From contig CP019169.1 of the NCBI GenBank assembly GCA_001953215.1, forward strand, positions 4,092,001-4,156,000: 64,000 nucleotides of DNA, given 5' to 3'. Of the stretch, positions 35,229-44,757 are shown piece after piece. The notes beneath the pieces are model-generated. The model saw only the letters and a program-made list of their open reading frames with translations. It was not told the DNA's origin and made no database searches. How positions within the stretch are numbered: the stretch's first letter is position 1; the number at the start of each line of letters is the position of its first letter. The stretch comes from Betaproteobacteria bacterium GR16-43. Lineage in GTDB: Bacteria > Pseudomonadota > Gammaproteobacteria > Burkholderiales > Usitatibacteraceae. Both the position numbers and the translations under genes were made by a program.

Positions 35229-38105
35229 TCAAAAACCCAGTTTTGGCAGTAGTACAAACACGCCGATAACGTCCACCGGCAACAACGGCCGGACACTCGT
35301 CTGCCCCCTCCGCCGGCCACGTCGTGCCTCGGGATCGGAGGCTTCGCGCACGCGCACATGGTCCGCAAGCAGGCTTTGCGCACGGTCACGTGCGACCCGT
35401 TCAAGCAAAGGCTGCCAACTCTGGGCGGTCGTCAAGGTGCGCTCGACCTCCTCACGACGCACGCGATCGGCGAGCTCTTCGGCGGAAGGTGCAGCGAGCC
35501 AATCAAGCGGCTCGTTACCATTAACAACCGGCTCCGCACCGGCAGGCAGCGCTATCGCGTGGGCCTCTTCCACGAGCAACGTCTCCGCTGCATTCGCGGC
35601 GCCGGTGCTCAACTGATGGCGCAGGCGCAGCAGCAATACCACGGTGTGCCGAGTAACAGCGGTGGTTGCCCAGCAGCCGGTCCGCCCCAGCACTGCTGGA
35701 TCTTGGGCCGCATCGGCAGTCGCTACAACCGCCGAAGCTTCGATTCCAGCATCAGCAAGGCTCGCTTCCAGGAGCCCCTCAGCGAGAATTCCAGGCAATG
35801 GGTGGCTACGGTGAACGAAGCGCGTCCCAGCCGCGGGCCGCGGCACGAAACTGATGCCAAGCGTGCCTTGCAGACCCTCGGCGAGGAGCCGTTCGCGCAA
35901 ATGCTCCGGAAGCATGGAAAGGTTCGCCCGAAAGCTTGGAGGTTCTTTCGTGTTCCGCGATAGTAGTCCACTGCCGATTCGCGCAAACGCCCTTTGCAGA
36001 AAGCGCTGTACATCATCGGTGTTCCCTAACGCGCCCTGCATCTTCTCCCACTCAGGCAGCACTTCGGCGGGCTGGAGGCGCCGTTGCGCAAACACGGTGC
36101 GATTCTTCCGGGCCTTTTCTGCGAGATCAGTCCACGCGACATCCAGCGCCTGGACAGCGGGCATTTCGCCGAAATCAAGTTCCATCGTGCCAACGCCCCG
36201 CCCTGCCGTCTTGCGGCGCAGAAGGACTGCTTGCATCAGCGCCTGCGTGAGCGAATGCCCGTCATCTGGAACCGGCACCGGCACACCAAGCTCGTCGCGG
36301 ATCTTCTTTGCTTTGCGCAAAATGACTTCTAGTACCGTGGCATCGACGGGGTTGTTCTTGCCATACATCAGCGTCGCACGAACTACCGGTTTCGGCTGGG
36401 CGAATCGATCGACGCGTCCCTCGCGCTGTTCATGGCGTGTAGGGTTCCACGACAGGTCATAGTGCACGACTGCGCTGAAGGCTTCCTGCAGGTTGACGCC
36501 CTCGGACAGACAGTCGGTTGCGATGAGCAGGTTCTTACCTTCTGTCTCGAATGTTTCGATACGCTGCTTGCGCTCCTCCGGCGTCAGCTCGCCCGTGACG
36601 ACATCGACCTTGACGCCAGCGAAGCGGCTCTTGAGATGGTCGTAGAGATAGTGAGCCGTTGCGATATAGCGGCAGAACACCACCGGCGAGAATCCCTCGC
36701 GCACCAATTGCTCTAGGTGAGTGGTAAGCATTGCAAGTTTCGGATCGCCAGATTCTCCAGCGAGCGCCCGGGCCTCGGTCAACAGCGCGGCAAGGTCAGT
36801 ATCCCCTAGCGCCACCGCGGGCTCGCCGTCGTCCTGGGGTTGAACATCATCCGAGCCATCAAATATCTGCTCACGGAGCGCGTCTTCCTGGTCGGACGAG
36901 ATGTCGACCAGCATGCGTGTACGCAGGGCCTGCGCGGCGGCGGCTGGGCTGCTCGATACGCAACGCATGAGCGCGAGCGTGCCCCAGAAATTGAGCCTCT
37001 GACGGCGGGAATCGCTACCGGCCTTTTCAACCGCCGTCGAGCAGTAGTCGAGCACCGCTTCAAAGAAGCGTTCCCAGCGCCCGCTGAGTGCGTAGGGCAT
37101 ATCGGCAGTCTCGCGCTTCGGGAACACCGCAGAATCCTTCCATTCCTCGATGTCGGGCCGGCGTCTCTGGACAAAGTGGCGCGCCAAGCGCTCACGCAGG
37201 CGGTCTCGGGAATTCCCCGTGAGCGCGGCAAGGCCAGCAAACTGCGGCTCGAGAAGGCCGAGCAAGTTATGGAAGCTGTCTTCATCGCCAGAGTGTGGCG
37301 TTGCGGTCAGCAGGACCATATGGCGCTCGGCGTTCTGCGAGAGCGCACGCAGCAGCTCGAAACGCTGGTGTCGGAGAGCACCTGCCGTTGCACAGGTATG
37401 GGCCTCATCGACGATCACGAACTCCGGGCAACGTGAGACAAAGTCCAGGCGCCGTCGATCCGACTTTATGTAGTCAAGACTCACCACTGTGTATGGAAAT
37501 ACCGTGAAGATGTTGTCGGTGGCGGGCAACCCACGCTCAAGGCGGGCGGCGCTCGATGCGGTAACGGCAACAGCTTTCAAATGAAAGCGGACGTCGAGTT
37601 CCTGCACCCATTGCTCAACGAGGTGCGGAGGACAAAGGACCGCAAATTGGCGAATTTCGCCCCGGTCGAGCAGTTCGCGCGCGATCATTCCGGCCTCGAT
37701 CGTCTTGCCGATGCCGACGTCGTCGGCGATCAGCAGTCGGACGGTGTCGAGTTTGAGTGCCATCAGCAGCGGGACTAGCTGGTAGGTACGCGGCTCGAAT
37801 GCCAGGTGGCCAAAGCTGCGGAACGGCCCCGCGCCGCGTCGCAGGGACATCAGCAGCGCATCGCGCAGCAGTAGCGCCGACTCCTGGCTCGCCCTCTGCC
37901 AGGCCGTGGGCATGGGAAATGAGGCCGGTGCAACGGGTTCAGCCTCTAGCGTTGCATCGAGCGTGGTGGCATCTTCTTCGGCGCCGGTGAGCGGCCGAAG
38001 CCGGAGCAGTGTGCCCTCGCTCCCGGGCATGACGATCCATTCGCGCCCGCGTGCGCGTACCAGCGCACCAGGTGCGTACGACAGATCGCTGGCGACGGCG
38101 CTCAA
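35229..38105 (-). CDS. DrmD-like SNF2-family helicase
   Basis: 958 residues, SF2/SNF2 motor. Walker A is IADDVGIGKTIEAG (about 125-138), Walker B DEAH in VIVDEAHTCAT (about 231), motif III LLTATPHSG, and the C-terminal helicase domain has ATDCLSEGVNLQ and HEQREGRVDRF (motif VI, about 560). The N-terminal 90 and C-terminal ~350 residues match no motif I know. DrmD is the extra helicase of class 1 DISARM. The stop overlaps the TTG alternative start of the methylase; its own start overlaps the upstream gene end by 4 bases. Confidence 0.85.
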   Translation of the reverse strand: MSAVASDLSYAPGALVRARGREWIVMPGSEGTLLRLRPLTGAEEDATTLDATLEAEPVAPASFPMPTAWQRASQESALLLRDALLMSLRRGAGPFRSFGHLAFEPRTYQLVPLLMALKLDTVRLLIADDVGIGKTIEAGMIARELLDRGEIRQFAVLCPPHLVEQWVQELDVRFHLKAVAVTASSAARLERGLPATDNIFTVFPYTVVSLDYIKSDRRRLDFVSRCPEFVIVDEAHTCATAGALRHQRFELLRALSQNAERHMVLLTATPHSGDEDSFHNLLGLLEPQFAGLAALTGNSRDRLRERLARHFVQRRRPDIEEWKDSAVFPKRETADMPYALSGRWERFFEAVLDYCSTAVEKAGSDSRRQRLNFWGTLALMRCVSSSPAAAAQALRTRMLVDISSDQEDALREQIFDGSDDVQPQDDGEPAVALGDTDLAALLTEARALAGESGDPKLAMLTTHLEQLVREGFSPVVFCRYIATAHYLYDHLKSRFAGVKVDVVTGELTPEERKQRIETFETEGKNLLIATDCLSEGVNLQEAFSAVVHYDLSWNPTRHEQREGRVDRFAQPKPVVRATLMYGKNNPVDATVLEVILRKAKKIRDELGVPVPVPDDGHSLTQALMQAVLLRRKTAGRGVGTMELDFGEMPAVQALDVAWTDLAEKARKNRTVFAQRRLQPAEVLPEWEKMQGALGNTDDVQRFLQRAFARIGSGLLSRNTKEPPSFRANLSMLPEHLRERLLAEGLQGTLGISFVPRPAAGTRFVHRSHPLPGILAEGLLEASLADAGIEASAVVATADAAQDPAVLGRTGCWATTAVTRHTVVLLLRLRHQLSTGAANAAETLLVEEAHAIALPAGAEPVVNGNEPLDWLAAPSAEELADRVRREEVERTLTTAQSWQPLLERVARDRAQSLLADHVRVREASDPEARRGRRRGQTSVRPLLPVDVIGVFVLLPKLGF

Positions 38106-41100
38106 AGCAAGAAGTCTCTCAAGGCAGAGATTGCCTCAGCGCGGCCACTAGCCTCATCTGGCCAATGAACAGCGCGCAAACCGCGTTCTGTCCAGGGCGC
38201 GGGATTAGCGCCTCGTGAGAGCAGCGCTACACGCTGCGGTTTCCATACCGCCAATGCGGTCGATCCATCAACATCGACCATCGACGCATCAGGCGGAGGC
38301 AGACCGCTCTGCACCGCGTCGAACATGTCGCCCGACGAGGTCACACCTCCGTTGGAGGGCGTGGATGCAGGCTCAAGCCGAGTGCGACTGGCCGCAAGGC
38401 GGACCAGCACCGCAACCGCGCCTGCATCCTTGCGATCAATAATGAGGTGGTCTGTCTGGTTGAAATACGAAAGCAGGCAGCGATAGCAACCGGCAACGCA
38501 TTCAGCGGCTTCGATATCCTTTAACTCTGCAGGCTGCGGCAAAGGCTGACCAAAGTCCGGAATGTCGAAGTGCATGGCCTTGAGCCCCGCATGGGCGACG
38601 CGTGCAATCGCTTCGGGTTCATGCACAAGCCGTGTAAGCACGCCGGCACCGCCTTCCGTCGCTTCGTAGAACAGCACGCCTTTGCGCTCCTTGCGATCAG
38701 GCAGAGGCTCGGCGAGGATCTCGCTCTCTTCGAGTTGGAAAACGGACTCAATGCCACGCTTGAGAGCGTGTTGAACCGTAGCAACAGTGGTCTCGGACAC
38801 ATCCTTCTGGCCGTGGTGAAAGAGTAGTGCGTTCTTCTGATCCTTGACCCACGGAACGATGAGCTGGGGCTGAATCGCCGTCACGTCATTGTCATGGCTC
38901 GTGTCGTCGTCCTCCAATTTGGCCCAGCGCCCATTGACTGGATTGATCTTGAAGCCGTGCTGGGCCTGATTGGCCCGTCGCCGCAACCCTTTGTTGATGC
39001 GGCTGATCTCCGCTCCGGGGCCATAGGTCAGCCGGGCGACCACTCCAGCGCTGTCTTCCGCGTATACCGTGCGTCTGTCGAGTTGCCCCGTATCTCGCCT
39101 AGCCCACCGGAACGTCGTCTGCAGCTCGAAGCCCTGACGAAGGCGTTCCTCGTCGTTAACTGTGATGCGATCGGCAGGCTGGGTCGAAACGTTCTCTATC
39201 CGATAGAGGTTGCGCACAATCTCCGAGTTGTCCGTGAGAGACGCCCCGCAACCACGACAGTGAGTCACGTCATGGTCGTTCGTGTCGGAGCGAAAATGAC
39301 CGGCACCGCAACTGCGGCAAACTGTGACGACATCGGTGGGCAGGGCCATTTCGCCGGCTCCTGGGCCATCTCTGACCCCGAGCATCGCAGCAGTAACCCG
39401 ATAGGCACGACCTTCGTGATAAACGAGGCTGCGCGGCCCGAACTCGGAAAGAGCGAGAAAGCGTGGCCTTTGCAGGTATGCACCGGCTGTCCTGCTGTCC
39501 ATCGTCCCGGGAACAAAGGCCGTGAGCGGTAAGCGTGGAAAATTGTAGCCGGGCAGAAAGCCTTCCGTCGCAAGGTAGCGGTAGGTGTAATAGTCGCTGG
39601 ACAGACTCGAAGTGCCGCGCTGCAGAAGACTCAACTGGTCAATGGCTTGGCCATGGAGAATGCGCGCCGACCGGCGATCGTGCTCAGGCAATGCGTGGTT
39701 GTCGATAATCTTGCGTGAGAGATCGCGCTGCCGCGCGGCGGAAAGGAAAAGCTCCCGCCAGCGTTGAAACGCTCGATCGAAGCGACCGAAAGCGGAGTCT
39801 GTTACGTCGTTGGCCAACACCTCAGAGGAAACGAACCACGGCGCTAGCTCGCTGGTAAGCTCACTCTCCAGCAAAGCAAGTACTGACAGCATGGCCGTCC
39901 GCGCACGGGGCGCGATCTCGCCTCTTGTGAAACTGGCCTTCACATCCGTTCGCAGAGGCAGGCCACGAGCTTCGTCCACCTCGATTACCTTGGCAATCGA
40001 CGAATCAAGTCGCGTATCAGTGGCCGCCATCCAGACCGCGTGCAAGTGACTGCGCACCAACTCCTCGTTAGCTAAGTCGAGTGTCGGTGTGCGCACTTCT
40101 CCGTGAACCATAGCCGGCGGATCGAGGAAGAAGTACTGATCGTGGGGACTACGAGCGGCGCTGTATGACAGCACAAGGGCTGGCATCCCGCTTCTGCCTG
40201 CGCGCCCGCTCCTTTGAGCATAGTTGGCCGGGGTGGGAGGCATGTTGCGTAAGTAGACTACGTTGAGCGCAGAAATATCTACGCCCAGTTCCATTGTCGG
40301 AGAGCAGTAAAGGACCGGGAGGAAGCGCCTTGCTTCTCCCATCTCCCGCAACTGCGCCTGTGCGGCGGCCAGCTCCTGCTGCTCTTTCTCGCCATAGCGG
40401 AAACGCATTTCGCGGATCTTTCGCCGCTCGCCTTCCACCTGGGCCGTGTGCTCACGCGCCTCGAGCTGGAACAGCCCGTGCGTAGGCTTGACGAGCGCCT
40501 CGGACAGATTTGTGTACAGATCCCTGAAATAGCGGTTGTCCATTGCGCGGGAGCGCGCCTCTCCGGTCCCTCGCCTGAACAGTACGCACGAAGCCTTTAG
40601 TTGCCAGCCCATCGTTGGTCCGAAGGGAGTGGGCACCTGCGCTACCAATCCCAACTTGCGTGCCGCTTCGAGCATTGCTGAAAGCAGCTTGTCGTACTCG
40701 GCACGGTTGAGCTCACGTGCGCGCGCGTCTCCGTTCCACGTATCAGCTCGCCTCAGAGTGCGACCAAGTTGGCTCTGAAAGCCGCCTCTCACAAGGAGAT
40801 CCTCGTCAGCGAGCGTGTTAGCTCGTCGAGCGGGCGGCAGCAGCATCAGCACACGCGCTCCGCGAAGGCGCTCGTCCCGGCCGAATCCCCAAGGCTGGCG
40901 GATCGTCCCTGAGGCGCGTGCCTTGAGCGCGTCCATTTCAACATTGGCGAGCAGGTCGGCATCGAGCGCCAAACCCTGCCTCAGCGTGTCGAAAATCCTC
41001 CGGTAGGCAGACTTGCGTGCTTCTGGGCTTCCTGACATGAGCAGTGCAGGCGAGCCTGCGAACGCCTCGTCCTGCGCAGCGAGCTCATTGAGCCCTTCGT

Positions 41101-43357
41101 ATTCGATGTCCAGCAGGCCCAGCTGCTCCAGATTGGGATTGGTGTAGCGCCAGCCTTTGCGCTGATCGATCCATGCGCGATAAGCCAGTACTTCACGCAG
41201 GCTCTTTTGCGACTGGATCAGAGCAGCGCCGGTGAGATCGGGGTCGACTAGCCATTCGGCCCGCGTCGCTTCGTCGGGCCGGTCAAAGCCCAGCGACTTG
41301 ACGAGCACCTGTCCAAGGCGATCACTCGACAACCCTTCGCTCCCGGCCCCAACGACCGCTCCCAGCATTGCCGCCCGCAGCAAACTGACGAACAGAAAGT
41401 CGTTGAAGTGACCTGCCTGCAGCGCAGCGTCCTGCCGGTTGTCAGAGAATCCGAGAAGCTTTCGCCGATGTGGACGGATGCTCTCCGCACTCTGGTCATT
41501 CATCCACCGAAGCACGCTGCTGGTAAACAGTGTGGTTGCTGATGAGCGGCCCTCAGCGGAGAGAGAGGCGAGCCGATTGTTGTCCTTGCCCTGCGCAGAG
41601 TGAACGGTCTTGCAGGAGATGCAAAAGCGGAATTTTCCAGGCAGGAACCAGCCCTTGCTTCCCGATCCCACTTTCCCTGTCGGCTCGATGCGCAATTCCT
41701 GCGCCCGATGATTGCGGCGGGTGGCCTTCAAGCGAAGTTCCCCGGTCGGGCCTTCCTCCACCCAGTCTTCCGGATAGTCGGATTCGCGGTCGCTGAACTC
41801 GAAAGCGCCGTTCAGTGCGTCCATGACGAGGAAGCCGAACTTTGCCTTGGACGCCTCGTCGTCCTCTACTGATGGGGGAACATCGTCGATCTCCCGGGGC
41901 AATACCTGCATGCCTCCGTCTCTTTCCTCTATGGAGACCGGGTGATACTCCTGCCCGCATTCGCGGCAGAAATGCGTCGGGTACAAACGCTTCTCAGGAG
42001 CCTCGGGGAGGAATTGCTGCCCATTGGCTGTTACATGCCGCGCGGATGGAAGGTCCAGTGTTGCGTAGGCCACGGAGGCGCCGGATACAAACTGGTGCAG
42101 ACGAAAGGCGAAGAAGCCGACGCCATCGCGATGGAGCCCCCCCGGCCGATCCTTCTCGCCGAGAGATACAAGTAGAAGGAAGTCCTTTAGAACCGTTCTG
42201 CATCGCTCTTCAGGAAGGCCGCTATCCTCTGAAAGCTGTCGCACAGCATCAGACAATCGCAGTGATTTCGCGCGTGTCCACTTGCCGTGCTCCCGCGCCA
42301 ACCCAAGCCTGGTCTCGATCCAAATTGCGAGCGGATGCTGCGCAAGTTCCACATCGGTAACGGTGTTCGTTGCGGGGAGCTCTATCGCTCGGGCGAGGTT
42401 GGCACCCAAGGTTTCGAACGTCTTGGATGGGTCGGTGACACGTCGCAGGGTTTCGCCGATTACTTGGGTTGGTTTGACCTTCACACCAAATAGCCGCGAG
42501 GCAACGGTGGCGACCGCCTCTGCTCGGCTGCTCGCGTCACCGCTCGCCATCGTTGCAGATGTTCCAATGCAACGAAAATCGGCCCCAGCTAGACGCGCCC
42601 GCATTCGCCGCACAAGCAAGGCCACGTCCGCACCCTGCCGACCGCGGTACGTGTGCAACTCGTCCAGAACGAGGTACTGCAAACCTTTGCAGTTTCCGAT
42701 GACCTTCTTGTCGACCTCGTCCTGCCTGGTCATCAGGTATTCGAGCATCATGAAATTTGTCAGCAAAATGTCCGGCGGCGACTCAGCCACTTCACGACGC
42801 TTCGTCTCGTCTTCCTGTCCGGTATACGGTCGAACCGAAATTGGCGAAGGAACTACATTCTCAAGAAATTTCTGTATTTCCTCGTACTGACTATTTGCGA
42901 GCGCATTCATCGGGTACACGATGATGGCCCGCGTTCTTGGAGTGGGATCCGATGCCTTGGCTCGCAAGACAGCGTCAATAATCGGCACGAAGAAACAGAG
43001 GGATTTCCCAGATCCAGTACCGGTTGTTACGACGAAGCTCTCCTTGGCGCGGGCGGCAGCGACCGCCTGGGCCTGGTGAACGTAAAGTCGAAGGGGATGG
43101 GTCTTCCCCGTGTCGTCGCGAAGGCGAAATATGGCTGCTGTTCCCGCGTGGACACCTCCCGACGCGGACAAGTCATCAATCGACGGACCTTCCTCAAAGT
43201 GAGGACTAAGTTGCAGCAGCGGTTCTGGCCAATAGCGGTCGGTCGCGTAGATCGCGTCTATCTGTGCAGCAATATCAGGCGCTTTTATCCTCGTGAAGGA
43301 GCGGGTGAAGTCCGTGTAGTCGGCAATCAGACGATCACGAAGGTTGAAGATGTCCAC
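38102..43357 (-). CDS. giant DEAD-like helicase with C-terminal DUF1998, DrmA-DrmB fusion-like
   Basis: 1751 residues from a GTG start. Helicase motifs: TTGTGSGKSLCF (about 111-122), DELH in LVLDELHTYRGRQG (about 228-232), GTSATMA, then STMELGVDIS-type motif YCSPTMELGVDIS and QRSGRAGRSG (about 1048). Zinc-type Cys pairs occur at CRECG (about 461), CISCK and, in the C-terminal third, CRSCG and CRGCG (about 1350-1380), then CVAGCYRCLLSYFNQ (about 1610), which is the DUF1998 signature. In DISARM the helicase (DrmA) and DUF1998 protein (DrmB) are separate; here one chain holds both. DruE of Druantia is the other large helicase-DUF1998 protein and is an alternative relative. First gene of the operon, 94 bases after aroC. 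Confidence 0.82.
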   Translation of the reverse strand: MDIFNLRDRLIADYTDFTRSFTRIKAPDIAAQIDAIYATDRYWPEPLLQLSPHFEEGPSIDDLSASGGVHAGTAAIFRLRDDTGKTHPLRLYVHQAQAVAAARAKESFVVTTGTGSGKSLCFFVPIIDAVLRAKASDPTPRTRAIIVYPMNALANSQYEEIQKFLENVVPSPISVRPYTGQEDETKRREVAESPPDILLTNFMMLEYLMTRQDEVDKKVIGNCKGLQYLVLDELHTYRGRQGADVALLVRRMRARLAGADFRCIGTSATMASGDASSRAEAVATVASRLFGVKVKPTQVIGETLRRVTDPSKTFETLGANLARAIELPATNTVTDVELAQHPLAIWIETRLGLAREHGKWTRAKSLRLSDAVRQLSEDSGLPEERCRTVLKDFLLLVSLGEKDRPGGLHRDGVGFFAFRLHQFVSGASVAYATLDLPSARHVTANGQQFLPEAPEKRLYPTHFCRECGQEYHPVSIEERDGGMQVLPREIDDVPPSVEDDEASKAKFGFLVMDALNGAFEFSDRESDYPEDWVEEGPTGELRLKATRRNHRAQELRIEPTGKVGSGSKGWFLPGKFRFCISCKTVHSAQGKDNNRLASLSAEGRSSATTLFTSSVLRWMNDQSAESIRPHRRKLLGFSDNRQDAALQAGHFNDFLFVSLLRAAMLGAVVGAGSEGLSSDRLGQVLVKSLGFDRPDEATRAEWLVDPDLTGAALIQSQKSLREVLAYRAWIDQRKGWRYTNPNLEQLGLLDIEYEGLNELAAQDEAFAGSPALLMSGSPEARKSAYRRIFDTLRQGLALDADLLANVEMDALKARASGTIRQPWGFGRDERLRGARVLMLLPPARRANTLADEDLLVRGGFQSQLGRTLRRADTWNGDARARELNRAEYDKLLSAMLEAARKLGLVAQVPTPFGPTMGWQLKASCVLFRRGTGEARSRAMDNRYFRDLYTNLSEALVKPTHGLFQLEAREHTAQVEGERRKIREMRFRYGEKEQQELAAAQAQLREMGEARRFLPVLYCSPTMELGVDISALNVVYLRNMPPTPANYAQRSGRAGRSGMPALVLSYSAARSPHDQYFFLDPPAMVHGEVRTPTLDLANEELVRSHLHAVWMAATDTRLDSSIAKVIEVDEARGLPLRTDVKASFTRGEIAPRARTAMLSVLALLESELTSELAPWFVSSEVLANDVTDSAFGRFDRAFQRWRELFLSAARQRDLSRKIIDNHALPEHDRRSARILHGQAIDQLSLLQRGTSSLSSDYYTYRYLATEGFLPGYNFPRLPLTAFVPGTMDSRTAGAYLQRPRFLALSEFGPRSLVYHEGRAYRVTAAMLGVRDGPGAGEMALPTDVVTVCRSCGAGHFRSDTNDHDVTHCRGCGASLTDNSEIVRNLYRIENVSTQPADRITVNDEERLRQGFELQTTFRWARRDTGQLDRRTVYAEDSAGVVARLTYGPGAEISRINKGLRRRANQAQHGFKINPVNGRWAKLEDDDTSHDNDVTAIQPQLIVPWVKDQKNALLFHHGQKDVSETTVATVQHALKRGIESVFQLEESEILAEPLPDRKERKGVLFYEATEGGAGVLTRLVHEPEAIARVAHAGLKAMHFDIPDFGQPLPQPAELKDIEAAECVAGCYRCLLSYFNQTDHLIIDRKDAGAVAVLVRLAASRTRLEPASTPSNGGVTSSGDMFDAVQSGLPPPDASMVDVDGSTALAVWKPQRVALLSRGANPAPWTERGLRAVHWPDEASGRAEAISALRDFLL

Positions 43358-43451
43358 GCTGTATTGGTCCTAGTCGCGACTGCGAGTTGATGCTGAGGCG
43401 AACGATCCGTGCAGTGATTTCGGTCCCAATGCGTCACATGGCTGTTCGGGG

Positions 43452-44615
43452 CTACGCTTCTAGGGGATCAGGATCCTCCAGCTTGGCACTCCCACCGGTA
43501 GATAGCGCCTTCTCCGAATACGCGCGCGCCGCCCATACCCGTTCGAGCACATCCCCGTTCTGCCCCCGCTGCCGCATCGCATGATCCACCAGCACCAGCG
43601 CCAAAAAAGCCTCAGCAATCGGCGTCGCCCGTATCCCCACGCAAGGATCATGTCTCCCATGCGTCTCGATCGTCGCCGCGTTCCCATCTATATCTATCGT
43701 CTTCCGGGCCAAACGGATACTGGACGTTGGTTTAATCGCGATCGACACCAGCACGTCCTGACCGGTCGAAATCCCGCCCAGGATCCCGCCCGCGTTGTTG
43801 GACAGGAACCCGTCCGGGGTCATCTCGTCGCCATGCTCGGTGCCCATCTGCTCGATCGAATGGAACCCCGCCCCGATCTCCACGCCCTTCACGGCGTTGA
43901 TGCCCATCATCACCTTGGCGATGTCGGCATCCAGCCGGTCGTAGATCGGCTCGCCCCAGCCCACCGGGACGCCTGAGGCCACAACGTTGATCCGGGCGCC
44001 GCACGAGTCGCCGGACTTGCGCAGCTTGTCCATGTACGCCTCGAGCTCCGGCACGCGGGAAAGATCCGGCGCGAAGAACGGATTGCCCTCGGCCTCCACG
44101 TCTTCCCAGCGCTTGAACGCGACCTTGTTGGGGCCGATCTGCGAGAGGTAGCCGCGCACCACCACGCCGTACTTCTCCTTCAGCCACTTCTTAGCCACTG
44201 CACCGGCGGCCACAGCAGGCGCCGTCAGCCGCGCAGACGACCGCCCGCCCCCGCGAGGATCCCGGATGCCGTACTTCTTGAGGTAGGTGTAGTCCGCATG
44301 CCCGGGGCGGAAGGAGTTCGCGATCTTCGCGTAGTCCTTGCTGCGCTGGTCCTCGTTGCGGATCAGCAGCGCAATGGGCGTGCCGGTGGTCTTGCCCTCG
44401 TACACGCCGGAGAGGATTTCGACCTTGTCGTCCTCTCGCCGCTGCGTGACGTGGCGGGACGTACCGGGCTTCCTGCGATCCAGGTCGGGCTGGATGTCGG
44501 CTTCGGAGAGGGCCATCCCCGGGGGGCAACCATCGATCACGCAGCCGATCGCTGGCCCGTGGGATTCGCCGAAGGTGGTGACGGTGAAGAGGGTGCCGAG
44601 GGTGGAGCCGGACAT
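43452..44615 (-). CDS. aroC: chorismate synthase
   Basis: Last step of the shikimate pathway, reduced-FMN dependent. 387 residues: [29 protein letters not shown] at the N-terminus (His in GESHG), RPGHADYTY, and [15 protein letters not shown], all family signatures. This core gene lies between two defence operons: it is followed on the same strand by the DISARM-like operon and is divergent from the PLD-helicase operon. Confidence 0.97.
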   Translation of the reverse strand: MSGSTLGTLFTVTTFGESHGPAIGCVIDGCPPGMALSEADIQPDLDRRKPGTSRHVTQRREDDKVEILSGVYEGKTTGTPIALLIRNEDQRSKDYAKIANSFRPGHADYTYLKKYGIRDPRGGGRSSARLTAPAVAAGAVAKKWLKEKYGVVVRGYLSQIGPNKVAFKRWEDVEAEGNPFFAPDLSRVPELEAYMDKLRKSGDSCGARINVVASGVPVGWGEPIYDRLDADIAKVMMGINAVKGVEIGAGFHSIEQMGTEHGDEMTPDGFLSNNAGGILGGISTGQDVLVSIAIKPTSSIRLARKTIDIDGNAATIETHGRHDPCVGIRATPIAEAFLALVLVDHAMRQRGQNGDVLERVWAARAYSEKALSTGGSAKLEDPDPLEA

Positions 44616-44705
44616 GGGAAATCAAGGAGTTGGCGGTCGCGAAGATCGTAGCATGGCGCCCCCTTGGCCCCGCCCCGGTTGCTACCTTCTAAACGAATCG
44701 CCAGA

Positions 44706-44734
44706 TTGACCTCGAGGCAGATGCCAGCTTCAAT
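44706..44734 (+). promoter_or_regulatory. predicted promoter of the four-gene PLD-helicase operon
   Basis: TTGACC (44706-44711) and TTCAAT (44729-44734) with a 17-base spacer, 24 bases before the first start codon, in the 142-base aroC-operon gap. Nothing else is evident in that gap. Confidence 0.45.
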
Positions 44735-44757
44735 CCCAGTTGCCCTGCGGCGCACAC

